From assembly GCA_963823515.1 (NCBI GenBank), contig CAWGMB010000014.1, forward strand, positions 124,001 to 188,000: a stretch of 64,000 nt of DNA, written 5' to 3'. Shown piece after piece: positions 1 to 7,393 of this stretch. Origin of the DNA: Miltoncostaea sp963823515 (GTDB taxonomy: Bacteria > Actinomycetota > Thermoleophilia > Miltoncostaeales > Miltoncostaeaceae). A program made the translations under genes and the position numbers. The notes beneath the pieces are model-generated. The model was not told where the DNA came from and ran no database searches. It worked only from the letters and a program-made list of their open reading frames with translations. Each line of letters begins with the position of its first letter. Position 1 is the first letter of the stretch.

Positions 1-1042
1 GCCCGTCGTTGCCCGCCGGCGCCACCACGGTGGCTCCGAGGCGGTCCGCGGAGGCGAGCGCGTCGGAGACCGGGTCGGCGCCCCCGCCCGAGAAGCCCGC
101 GGCGAGGCCGAGCAGGATCACCTCGGCGCCGTCGGCCGCGTCTCCGTCGCCGTCCGGATCGACGGCGCGCTCGAGCGCGGCGAGGACGCGGTCGGTGCGC
201 GCGAGCGGGCGGAGGCGCCCGCCGACGGGCTCCGGGGCGACCACCCGGTAGGCCAGCAGGCGGGGAACATCGGCGGGGGCGAGGCCCTCGAGCGCACCCG
301 AGCGCAGCACGAGGCTTGCCATCTGGGTGCCGTGGGCCTCCATCGCCGGGTCGGCCTCGGATGCCCGGGGGTCGTCGTCGCCGTCCACCAGGTCGGCGCC
401 CCCCACGATCGGGAAGGTCGGGCCGATGCCGCCGCCCAGCCACGGGTGCGAGGGGTCGACGCCCGCGTCGATCAGCGCGATGTGCGCCGGCCCCGCGGCG
501 TCCCCGGAGACGTCCGGCGGCGGCGCTCCCGTCGCGGCGGGCCCGGTGGCCGCCGGAGCGGCGCCCGCCTGGGCCGGCGCGAGGTAGGTCACGGGCACCA
601 CGGCCGCCACGTCCGGGAGCGCCGCGAGCGCCTCCAGGCGCCCGGCGGGGAGGCTCACCGCGATCGCGTCCACGAGCATGCGGTACCGGAAGGTGACGGT
701 CGCGCCGAGGCTCGTCAGCGTGGGGATGAGCGCCTCCTGGCGGGCGCTGATCGCCGCGGCGGCCGCCGCGGCGCCGGCCCGGCCGGCGGCCGCCGCGGGC
801 GGCTCCCTCAGCAGCAGGATCACCGACTCGGAGTCGCCCGGCACGGGCAGCCGGGGCGCGCGGACGGCCTCGAGCGAGTCGTTCCATGCCGCGGCGGCGT
901 CGAGCGCGGCGGCGCGGGCGGCGGGCGCGCCATCGCCGGGCCCGCGGAGCAGGTCGCCCGGCGCGGTGGTGGCGGCGGTCGCGGCGGGGGCCAGGAGCAC
1001 CGAGGCCCCGGCCAGCGCCAGGGCGGTGCGGGCGGCGGTCAT
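1..1042 (-). CDS. Secreted subtilisin-like (S8) serine protease, 3' end outside window
   Basis: The N-terminus has a signal-peptide-like stretch (MTAARTALALAGASVLL then an Ala-rich region). A propeptide-inhibitor-like segment follows (about residues 65-155, with LGATVTFRYRMLVDAIAV and LPDVAAVVPV). The catalytic domain then starts, with the Asp motif IALIDAGVDPSHP, the His motif MEAHGTQMAS and the Ala-Gly-Asn-Asp-Gly motif at the window edge. The Ser residue lies outside, so catalytic completeness cannot be judged. The start overlaps the tsaD stop as ATGA, so it is translationally coupled as the last visible gene of the udg-tsaEB-rimI-tsaD operon. The inferred role is extracellular proteolysis; a link to tRNA modification is not implied. 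Confidence 0.85.
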   Translation of the reverse strand, partial: MTAARTALALAGASVLLAPAATAATTAPGDLLRGPGDGAPAARAAALDAAAAWNDSLEAVRAPRLPVPGDSESVILLLREPPAAAAGRAGAAAAAAAISARQEALIPTLTSLGATVTFRYRMLVDAIAVSLPAGRLEALAALPDVAAVVPVTYLAPAQAGAAPAATGPAATGAPPPDVSGDAAGPAHIALIDAGVDPSHPWLGGGIGPTFPIVGGADLVDGDDDPRASEADPAMEAHGTQMASLVLRSGALEGLAPADVPRLLAYRVVAPEPVGGRLRPLARTDRVLAALERAVDPDGDGDAADGAEVILLGLAAGFSGGGADPVSDALASADRLGATVVAPAGNDG

Positions 1043-2064
1043 GCGGCGATGCCCCCGGGCGGGGCCGAGGCGATCGCGTCCATGCCGAGGTAGTCGGGCC
1101 ACGCGATCGCATCGGTGAATTGGGCCGCCGCCCCGATCATCGCGGCGTTGTCGGTGCACAGGGAGCGGTCGGGCACGGCGAGGCGCAGGCCGGCCTCCTC
1201 GGCCCCCTGGGCGACCAGCTCGCGCAGGCGGCCGTTGGCCGCGACGCCGCCGCCGAGCGAGACCGCGGGCACACCCTCGTCGAGCGCCGCGGCGATCAGG
1301 CGGTCGGCGAGCGGGCGTACGACGGCCTCCTGATACGACGCCGCCAGGTCGACGCGAACGCCCTCGTCGAGCGGCTCGCCGAGGTCGCGGACCGCGTAGA
1401 GGAGCGACGTCTTGACGCCGGCGAACGAGAAGTCGCGCATCCCCGCGCCGCGCAGGCCCACCGGGAAGCGATGCGCGCCGCGATCGCCGCCCGTCGCCAG
1501 GCGCTCGAGGGCGGGGCCCCCGGGGTAGCCGAGGCCGAGGATCCGGGCGCCCTTGTCGATGGCCTCGCCGGCGGCGTCGTCGATGGTCTGGCCGAGCGTC
1601 CGGGGCGCGCGCAGATCGGTGACGAGGTCGAGCCGGGTATGACCCCCGGAGGCGATCAGGCTCACGAAAGGGGGGTCCAGGGCGATCGGATCGAGCCACG
1701 CCGCGGCGATGTGGCCGTGCAGGTGGTCGACCAGGATCAGGGGCTTGAGGGCGCCGTACGCGAGCGCCTTCGCGGTGGCGACGCCGATCAGGAGGGCCCC
1801 GATCAGGCCCGGCCGCTGGGTGACGGCGACGGCCGCGACGTCTTCGAGCGCGAGCCCGGCCTCGGCGAGGGCCTGGTCGACGACGGCGTTGACCGTCCCC
1901 AGGTGGTGCCGGGCGGCCACCTCAGGCACGACCCCGCCGTAGGGGGCGTGGAGCTCGGCCTGGGAGGCGATGACGCTCGAGACGACGACGCGGCCCTCGA
2001 CGACGGCCGCGGCCGTCTCGTCGCACGAGGTCTCGATCGCGAGGATCGGCCCGTCGGTGGTCAT
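1039..2064 (-). CDS. tsaD: tRNA N6-adenosine threonylcarbamoyltransferase TsaD
   Basis: A 341-residue Kae1/TsaD protein, the usual length. It transfers threonylcarbamoyl from TC-AMP to A37 of ANN-decoding tRNAs, together with TsaB and TsaE. Visible hallmarks are the ASKHA start ILAIETSCDETAAAVV, the metal-binding HLHGH motif near residue 110, SGGHT, the GYPGGPALE segment and the late CTDNAAMIG motif with its metal-ligand Asp. The ATG at 2064 overlaps the rimI stop by 4 nt and the TGA overlaps the protease start, so it sits inside a tightly coupled operon. All three partner genes (tsaB, tsaE, tsaD) are in the same transcript; tsaC is not in this window. Confidence 0.97.
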   Translation of the reverse strand: MTTDGPILAIETSCDETAAAVVEGRVVVSSVIASQAELHAPYGGVVPEVAARHHLGTVNAVVDQALAEAGLALEDVAAVAVTQRPGLIGALLIGVATAKALAYGALKPLILVDHLHGHIAAAWLDPIALDPPFVSLIASGGHTRLDLVTDLRAPRTLGQTIDDAAGEAIDKGARILGLGYPGGPALERLATGGDRGAHRFPVGLRGAGMRDFSFAGVKTSLLYAVRDLGEPLDEGVRVDLAASYQEAVVRPLADRLIAAALDEGVPAVSLGGGVAANGRLRELVAQGAEEAGLRLAVPDRSLCTDNAAMIGAAAQFTDAIAWPDYLGMDAIASAPPGGIAA

Positions 2065-2552
2065 GTCAGCGCGTCCTCCGGTCCGCCGCCCCGCCACATG
2101 ATGATCGCGTCCTCGCCGTTGTCCGAGTAGTAGCCGGGGCGGATGCCGTGCTCCAGGAACCCCTTGCGACGATAGAGGTGTATCGCGGTGTCGTTCGATA
2201 CGCGCACCTCCAGGGTGAAGCCGAGGTGGGGCTTGGCCGACGCGCGCTCGAACAGCTCGCCGAGCAGCCGCCCGCCGATCCCCTGCCCCCTCTGCCCCGC
2301 CCGAACGCAGACGTTCAGCACGTGCCACACGTCGGCGTAGCGCGAGACCATGATGAACCCGAGGACGTCTCCGCCGCGGTCGGCGACCAGGTCGATCGTG
2401 CCGGGCCGGCCGAGCTCCGACTGGAACATCGCCCGGGTCCAGGGCGTGTTCGAGCTGGAGGTCTCGATGGGCACGACCTGGGACAGGTCGCCGTTGCGCA
2501 TCTGGCGGATCTTGATCTTCGGCTCCGGCGGGGCCGCGCGCCCCCGGCTCAT
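2061..2552 (-). CDS. rimI: Ribosomal-protein-alanine N-acetyltransferase RimI-like GNAT
   Basis: A 163-residue GNAT protein. The acetyl-CoA pyrophosphate loop is visible as RAGQRGQGIGGRLLGELF (Q/RxxGxG/A type), followed by LEVRVSNDTAIHLYRRKGF, the NxxAxxLYxxxGF motif typical of RimI. It probably acetylates the N-terminus of ribosomal protein S18 or other proteins. Placement between tsaB and tsaD is the classic bacterial arrangement and supports the name. ATGA overlaps at both ends indicate translational coupling. The first 15 or so residues are Arg/Pro-rich and not part of the domain. Confidence 0.93.
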   Translation of the reverse strand: MSRGRAAPPEPKIKIRQMRNGDLSQVVPIETSSSNTPWTRAMFQSELGRPGTIDLVADRGGDVLGFIMVSRYADVWHVLNVCVRAGQRGQGIGGRLLGELFERASAKPHLGFTLEVRVSNDTAIHLYRRKGFLEHGIRPGYYSDNGEDAIIMWRGGGPEDALT

Positions 2553-3289
2553 GCGTCCGCCTCGGCCGCGGCGGCGAGCGCGCTCAGGCGGTTCACCTCG
2601 GCGTCGGGCAGGCGGGCGTACACCGGGCGCGCCGGCAGCCCGGCGCCGGCGACCACCCTCCGCACGAGCCCGGTGGCGCTCAGCCGGTTGCCGGGAGCGC
2701 CCTCCGGGAGGGAGGTGAGGACGCCGTGGTCGAATGCGCCCGCCGCCGCGCTCACGCCCTCGCCGCCGATCCAGACCGGCTCGCCGAGCGCGTCGAGCCG
2801 GGCCGCGAGGTCGGGCGGGGGGATCGCCACCGGCGCGATCAGCTCCACCAGGTGGCCGTCGGCGGCACGGTAGGCCGCCGCGAAGAGCTCGCGGCGGCGG
2901 GCGTCCTGCACCGGCACGACCACGGAGCCGTCCGGGCACTCCCGGGCGATGCCGAGGGCGAGAGCCTCGAGCGACGAGGCGCCGGTCACGGGTATCGCGA
3001 GGGCCTGACCCAGGCCCAGCGCGGTCGCGAGTCCGATGCGCAGGCCGGTGAAGCCCCCGGGGCCGACTCCGACGACGACGGCGTCGAGGTCCCGGGCCTC
3101 CAGCCCCGCGGCGGTGAGCAGTCCGTGGGCCGCCTCGAGCACGCGGCGGCCGGAACCGGGCTCGGGCGCCATCCAGAGTTCCGCGATCGGGCTCTCATCC
3201 CGGACGAGGGCCAGGCTCGGACTCGCAGTGGAGGTGTCGAGCGCGAAGGTCAGCAAGCTGGCGGCCGAGGGCGGAGCGAGCATCCGCAC
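2549..3289 (-). CDS. tsaB: tRNA threonylcarbamoyladenosine biosynthesis protein TsaB
   Basis: This is the inactive ASKHA paralogue that dimerises with TsaD. The core begins LLTFALDTSTASPSLALV and contains the signature VGVGPGGFTGLRIGLATALGL followed by TGASSLEALA, as in TsaB. It is 246 residues from the GTG at 3289. A TTG at 3256 would give a start nearer to most family members (beginning LLTFALDTST). With the GTG start it overlaps the 3' end of tsaE by 95 nt, longer than the other junctions in this operon. The C-terminus is Ala/Glu-rich and overlaps the rimI start by 4 nt. Confidence 0.93.
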   Translation of the reverse strand: MRMLAPPSAASLLTFALDTSTASPSLALVRDESPIAELWMAPEPGSGRRVLEAAHGLLTAAGLEARDLDAVVVGVGPGGFTGLRIGLATALGLGQALAIPVTGASSLEALALGIARECPDGSVVVPVQDARRRELFAAAYRAADGHLVELIAPVAIPPPDLAARLDALGEPVWIGGEGVSAAAGAFDHGVLTSLPEGAPGNRLSATGLVRRVVAGAGLPARPVYARLPDAEVNRLSALAAAAEADA

Positions 3290-3716
3290 CCCGGGGCGTC
3301 AACAGTACCAGCCGTCGGTCGCCGCCCCCGTGCTGCAGTTCCAGCTCGAGACGGGGCTCCGGCAGGGCCGCGAGGATGGCGTCGGGCCACTCCACGAAGG
3401 CGATGGCGTCACCGCCGACGGCCGCCCGCAGCAGCTCGGCCTCCTCGTCGTCCGGGCCGCCCAGGCGGTAGGCGTCCACGTGGGCCACCTCGACATCGCC
3501 GCGGTAGCGCTGGGCCACCGTGAACGTGGGGCTGGTGATCGGCCCCTCCACCCCCAGCTCCCGGGCGATCGCCCGCACCAGGGTTGTCTTGCCCGCCCCG
3601 AGGTCGCCCCGCAGCAGGACCAGGTCGCCCGGGTGCAGCATGCGGGCGATGACCCCGCCGAGGGCGGCGGTGTCCTCGGGTCCGCCGCTCTCCCAGATGA
3701 TCGGCGGGGCGCTCAG
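3195..3716 (-). CDS. tsaE: tRNA threonylcarbamoyladenosine biosynthesis ATPase TsaE
   Basis: A small P-loop ATPase needed for TsaB/TsaD turnover. The Walker A is RGDLGAGKTTLVRAIA, followed by the family motif ITSPTFTVAQRY, the Walker-B-like HVDAYRL and VEWPD. The first canonical start is the ATG at 3641 (MLHPGDLVLL). However, the upstream in-frame residues IIWESGGPEDTAALGGVIAR look like the normal TsaE N-terminal strand and helix, and no ATG, GTG or TTG precedes them. A CTG at 3716 overlaps the udg stop as CTGA, so I extend the gene to there with a reserved start. The C-terminus runs about 30 residues past the usual end and overlaps tsaB. Confidence 0.85.
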   Translation of the reverse strand: MSAPPIIWESGGPEDTAALGGVIARMLHPGDLVLLRGDLGAGKTTLVRAIARELGVEGPITSPTFTVAQRYRGDVEVAHVDAYRLGGPDDEEAELLRAAVGGDAIAFVEWPDAILAALPEPRLELELQHGGGDRRLVLLTPRGADARSALGRQLADLRARHLHCESEPGPRPG

Positions 3717-4385
3717 AAGAGCCCGAGCTGCTCGTCGGCGTCCGCGGGGCCGGCCGGCGGCGGCGCGAGCGGGGCGGCGGCGGCCGCGTCCGGCGGCCGC
3801 CCCTCGGGCGCAGGAGCGCCGGGATGCGGGCGAAGTCGGCCTCGAGCGTCGACAGCATCGAGCGCGTGTAGAGCGCCGCCGCAGGGTGGTAGAGCGGGTA
3901 GAGAAGGAGCGCGTGACCCCCGATCTCGATCGGCAGCTCGTGGCCGTGAACGCGGGAGATGCCGTCCGGGCGGCCGGACAGGAGCTTGGTGGCGAAGTTG
4001 CCCAGCGTGCAGATCATCCGCGGCCGGATGAGGGCGACCTGACGGAAGAGGTGGGGCTCGCACTCGCGGATCTCGGCGAGGAGAGGGTCGCGGTTGCCGG
4101 GGGGCGGCACTTGAGGACGTTGGCGACGAACACATCGTCGCGCGTCAGGCCGATCCCCTCGAGCAGCGCGCTGAGCAGCTTGCCGGAGGCTCCCACGAAC
4201 GGGATCCCCTGGAGGTCCTCGTGATAGCCCGGTGCCTCGCCGACGAACATCAGCTCCGCGCAGGGATCGCCGCTGCCCACCACAACCTGGGTGCGAGCCT
4301 CGCTGAGAGGGCACCGGACGCACGCGACGACCTCGTCACGGTGGTATGCCTCGAGCGCGGCTATCCGGTCGGCGCGGTCGGACAT
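3713..4385 (-). pseudogene. Family 4-type uracil-DNA glycosylase, two frameshifts in this sequence
   Basis: The protein starts MSDRADRIAALEAYHRDE. It has the Fe-S Cys pair CVRC (residues 22 and 25), the active-site motif GEAPGYHED, FVGASGKLL and VFVANVLKCRPP. Near 4103 one C appears to be missing: the expected continuation GNRDPLLAEIRECEPHLF is in the next frame. Near 3812 a second single-base loss shifts the frame again to the end EQLGLF, a common C-terminus in actinobacterial homologues. Between the shifts, RPRMICTLGNFATKLL and the HPAAAL motif are intact, so all domain elements survive. Both losses lie in G/C-rich runs, so sequencing error is as likely as real inactivation. First gene of the tsa operon. 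Confidence 0.8.
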
Positions 4386-4392
4386 GAGCTCC

Positions 4393-4398
4393 AGGCTA
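4393..4398 (-). promoter_or_regulatory. -10 box of the udg-tsa operon, leaderless spacing
   Basis: TAGCCT lies 7 nt upstream of the udg ATG, so transcription should begin at or next to the start codon. No Shine-Dalgarno sequence is needed in this arrangement. The assignment rests on the TANNNT match and on the same spacing recurring elsewhere in this window. Confidence 0.5.
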
Positions 4399-4427
4399 CC
4401 GCGGGCGTCGGCCGGAACATCCGGCGC

Positions 4428-4457
4428 TTGTGGCGCCGCGACGCCCGGCGTTACACT
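4428..4457 (+). promoter_or_regulatory. Promoter of the panC-panD-panB operon
   Basis: TTGTGG and TACACT are separated by 18 nt. The implied transcript has a leader of about 113 nt before the panC ATG at 4578. The leader is GC-rich with short inverted repeats, but I recognise no riboswitch in it. Confidence 0.5.
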
Positions 4458-4577
4458 CCCGGGGTCGTTACGCGCACAGCCCGGCATCCCGTCCTGGGAG
4501 TTGGAGCAGAGGCGCCGGACGGACGGTCCGCACCGCGGGCCCGTACGCGTGTCCGGCGACGAGAAGAGCGGTCCCGC

Positions 4578-5879
4578 ATGCTGTCGTCCCGCACAGAGCC
4601 CGCACTCCCCCTCCCCGCCGTGGTGCGCACGGTGGGCGACCTCCGCGACGCGGTCTCCACGCTGCGGCGCGGTGGCCGCGGGATCGCCGTCGTCCCGACG
4701 ATGGGGGCGTTCCACGAGGGCCATCTGGAGCTGATGCGGCGGGCCGGCGAGGAGGGGCACGCCGTCGTGGTGACGCTGTTCGTCAACCCGACCCAGTTCG
4801 CCCCGGCCGAGGACCTCTCGCGCTACCCTCGCGACGAGGCCCGCGACCTGGAGCTCGCCGCGAGGGCGGGCGTGGACCTCGTCTTCGCCCCGGGCCCCGA
4901 GGAGATGTACCCGGCCGGCTTCGGCACGGCCATAACCGTCTCCGGCCCGAGCGCCGGGCTCGAGGGCGCCGCCCGCCCGGAGCATTTCGGGGGCGTGGCC
5001 ACGGTCGTCGCCAAGCTGCTGCTCGCCGTCCGCCCCGACCTGGCGGTCTTCGGCCAGAAGGACGCCCAGCAGGTGGCCGTGGTGCGCCGCCTGATGGCCG
5101 ACCTGCACCTCGACGACATCGCCCTGGTCGTTGGCCCCACCGTCCGCGAGGCCGACGGGCTGGCGATGAGCAGCCGCAACGCCTACCTCGACCCGGAGGC
5201 CCGCGCGGCCGCGACGGCGCTCAGCCGCGCCCTGCGCGCGGCCGAGCAACTCGCCCTCTCCGGCGAGCGCGACAGCGCCCGCATCGAGGAGGCCGCGCGC
5301 GCCGTGATCGCCGCCGAGCCCCGCTGCGCCCTCGACTACGCCACCGTCGTCGATCGCGACACCTTCCAGCCGATCCCCGCCCTGAAGGGCGACGCCCTCC
5401 TCGCCATCGCCGCCCGAGTCGGGCCGGTCCGCCTCATCGACAACGCCCCGCTCCCCACCCACTCCCGGAGGGCCGACGTGCCGCCACGCACCCGCACCAT
5501 GATGAAGAGCAAGATCCACCGCGCCACCGTCACCGACGCGAACCTGAACTACGTCGGCAGCATCACGGTCAACACGGATCTGCTCCGGGCGGCCGACATC
5601 CTGCCGTACGAGCAGGTGTTCGTCCTCAACATCAACACGGGCGCCCGCTTCGAGACCTACGCCATCGAGGGCCCCGGCGGCGGCGGCGACATCTGCCTCA
5701 ACGGGGCGGCCGCCCGCCTCGCCCAGCCCGGCGACCTGGTGATCGTCCTCACGTACGCCCAGTACGAGGAGGCCGAGGCCCAGGGGTTCACGCCGACGGT
5801 CGTCCACGTGGACGCGTCCAACCGCCAGGTCGACGTCGAGGCGCTCGAGGGCGTCTTCCCCGTGGCGTGGGAGGGGTGA
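4578..5879 (+). CDS. panC/panD: Pantothenate synthetase fused in frame to aspartate 1-decarboxylase (PanC-PanD)
   Basis: One uninterrupted 433-codon frame holds two enzymes of pantothenate synthesis. Residues 1 to about 288 are PanC (pantoate plus beta-alanine plus ATP), with the HxGH motif MGAFHEGH, FVNPTQF, FGQKDAQQ and MSSRNAYLD. From about residue 301 comes PanD, with KSKIHRATVTDAN, the self-cleavage site YVGSIT (Gly327-Ser328, giving the pyruvoyl Ser) and ICLNGAAARL. No stop separates them. A GTG at 5478 preceded by GGAGGG at good spacing could also start free PanD. If only the fusion is made, autoprocessing would leave the PanD beta chain attached to PanC. The stop overlaps panB as TGATG. 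Confidence 0.93.
   Translation: MLSSRTEPALPLPAVVRTVGDLRDAVSTLRRGGRGIAVVPTMGAFHEGHLELMRRAGEEGHAVVVTLFVNPTQFAPAEDLSRYPRDEARDLELAARAGVDLVFAPGPEEMYPAGFGTAITVSGPSAGLEGAARPEHFGGVATVVAKLLLAVRPDLAVFGQKDAQQVAVVRRLMADLHLDDIALVVGPTVREADGLAMSSRNAYLDPEARAAATALSRALRAAEQLALSGERDSARIEEAARAVIAAEPRCALDYATVVDRDTFQPIPALKGDALLAIAARVGPVRLIDNAPLPTHSRRADVPPRTRTMMKSKIHRATVTDANLNYVGSITVNTDLLRAADILPYEQVFVLNINTGARFETYAIEGPGGGGDICLNGAAARLAQPGDLVIVLTYAQYEEAEAQGFTPTVVHVDASNRQVDVEALEGVFPVAWEG
5467..5480 (+). promoter_or_regulatory. Internal ribosome binding site and GTG start for PanD
   Basis: GGAGGG is followed, 5 nt later, by GTG at 5478-5480, in frame with panD and just ahead of its conserved MMKSKIHRAT. This gives PanD an independent start inside the panC-panD frame (133 residues). 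Strong Shine-Dalgarno matches are uncommon inside genes here, so dual expression is plausible. Confidence 0.55.
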
Positions 5880-6652
5880 TGGGCACCGCCCCCTCGGCCG
5901 CCGACCTGCGGGCACGCAAGGGCGGGCCGAGGCTGGTCATGCTCACCGCCTACGACTACCCGACCGCGCTGGCGCTCGACGCCTGCGGGCTCGACGTCCT
6001 GCTCGTGGGCGACAGCCTGGGCGAGGTTGAGCTGGGCTACGACACGACCCGCGCGGTCTCGCTGGAGATGATGGCCCACCACGTGCGCGCGGTGCGCAAC
6101 GGCACCTCGGCCACCCACGTGTGCGGCGACCTGACGGCCGGCACCTACCGGACCCCGCAGGAGGCCGTCGCGAGCGCCCGCGTCCTGATCGAGGCCGGCG
6201 CCGACTCGGTGAAGCTCGAGGGCGGGCTCGTCCCGCAGGTGGCGGCCATCATCGCCGACGGCATCCCGGTGATGGGCCACGTGGGGCTGCTCCCCCAGAC
6301 CGCTGCCGTCTACCGCCGCGAGGGCACCACGCCCGAGGAGGCCGACCGGATCACGGCCGAGGCGCACGCGCTGGACCAGGCCGGCTGCTACGCGATCGTC
6401 ATCGAGGCCGTCCCCCCGGCGCTCGCCGAGCGCATCACGGCCGAGGTCTCCTGTCCGACGATCGGGATCGCGGCCGGTCCCGAGTGCGACGGCCAGGTGC
6501 TGGTGTCAACCGACCTCCTCGGCCAGCTCCCGGACCCGCCGCGCTTCGTCGCCCCCAAGGCCGACGTCCACGGCATCGTGGTGGCCGCCGGCAGAGCCTT
6601 CGCCGACGAGGTCCGCGGCGCGAGCGCCGGGGAGCGACGCACGGCCGTTTGA
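5879..6652 (+). CDS. panB: 3-methyl-2-oxobutanoate hydroxymethyltransferase PanB
   Basis: A 257-residue ketopantoate hydroxymethyltransferase, first committed step of pantothenate synthesis (5,10-methylene-THF plus alpha-ketoisovalerate). Hallmarks are MLTAYDYPTALALD, LLVGDSLGEVELGYDTT (metal-binding Asp), SVKLEGG, the catalytic-site region PVMGHVGLLPQ, and VIEAVP with its conserved Glu. The C-terminal tail is short. The ATG overlaps the panC-panD stop by one base. With panC-panD the operon supplies both precursors and their condensation; panE/ilvC for ketopantoate reduction is not nearby. Confidence 0.96.
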   Translation: MGTAPSAADLRARKGGPRLVMLTAYDYPTALALDACGLDVLLVGDSLGEVELGYDTTRAVSLEMMAHHVRAVRNGTSATHVCGDLTAGTYRTPQEAVASARVLIEAGADSVKLEGGLVPQVAAIIADGIPVMGHVGLLPQTAAVYRREGTTPEEADRITAEAHALDQAGCYAIVIEAVPPALAERITAEVSCPTIGIAAGPECDGQVLVSTDLLGQLPDPPRFVAPKADVHGIVVAAGRAFADEVRGASAGERRTAV

Positions 6653-6660
6653 GCCGTCGT

Positions 6661-7077
6661 ATGAGCCACGACGAGCGCCGGGCGTTCCTGATGCAGGGGA
6701 CGCGCACCGGCACGCTCGGAACGGTCCGCGCCGACGGCCGCCCTCACGTGGCGGCCGTCTGGTTCGTCCTCGACGGCGACGACCTGGTCTTCATGACCGG
6801 CTCCGGCACCGTGAAGGGGCGGAACCTGCGCCGCGATCCGCGGGCGACGCTCCTCGTGGACGACGACACGCCGCCGTTCGGCTTCGTGCGCTGCGACGGG
6901 GTGGTCACGATCGCCGAGGACCTCGACGAGATGCTCGTCTGGTCAACCCGTATCGCCTCGCGGTACATGGGCCCGGAGCGGGCCGAGGCCTACGGTCGTC
7001 GCAACGCCGTCGCGGGCGAGTTGCTGGTGTGGCTCTCCCCGCAGCGGATCGTCGCCGAGGCCGGGGTGGCCGACTAG
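6661..7077 (+). CDS. PPOX-class FMN/F420-binding oxidoreductase
   Basis: A 138-residue split-barrel flavoprotein of the pyridoxamine-phosphate-oxidase-like superfamily. Typical elements are GTLGTVRADGRPHVAAVWFVLDG, a first beta-hairpin with an R-x-G-x-P-H-V motif, then TGSGTVKGRNLRRDPRATLLVDDD and the ending WLSPQRIVA. Many actinobacterial members use F420 rather than FMN; which cofactor is used cannot be told from this sequence. It begins 8 nt after panB and may share its transcript. The substrate is unknown. Confidence 0.85.
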   Translation: MSHDERRAFLMQGTRTGTLGTVRADGRPHVAAVWFVLDGDDLVFMTGSGTVKGRNLRRDPRATLLVDDDTPPFGFVRCDGVVTIAEDLDEMLVWSTRIASRYMGPERAEAYGRRNAVAGELLVWLSPQRIVAEAGVAD

Positions 7078-7352
7078 GCGCTCGCGGCGCGCCCCAACCC
7101 GGGGCGTCAGTCGGCGACGGTGCGCTGGTGCACGGCCTCCGGATCATCGCGATCGGCGCGCCGCGACGATCCGGGCCCACGGTCGATGGCGATCATGCTC
7201 GTCGCCGCCATGCACGAGCGGCACCGCACGCTGGCGTGCGCCGTGATGGAGGGCGGGCCGGCCGACGAGATCCAGCGCCGGATACGGGAGATCGGGGTCG
7301 AGGCGACGGCCCGGGTCGTCGCCGCCTTGCCCGAACCCGACCGGCGCCGCCC
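7078..7352. other. Intergenic stretch between PPOX gene and fumC terminator
   Basis: No convincing gene. An open frame from the ATG at 7186 (MAIMLVAAMHERHRTLACAV and onward, plus strand) looks protein-like for about 55 codons. It lacks a ribosome binding site, and it runs on into the antisense of fumC until 7545. I therefore leave it uncalled. Confidence 0.4.
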
Positions 7353-7378
7353 GCCGGACCCCTCGAGGGATCCGGCGG
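7353..7378 (-). terminator. Hairpin terminator behind fumC
   Basis: CGCCGGA and TCCGGCG form a perfect 7-bp outer stem. One mismatch follows, then CCC/GGG around a TCGA loop. It lies 15 nt past the fumC stop. No U-tract follows, as is common in high-GC genomes. Confidence 0.55.
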
Positions 7379-7393
7379 GGGCCGGGGCTCCGG

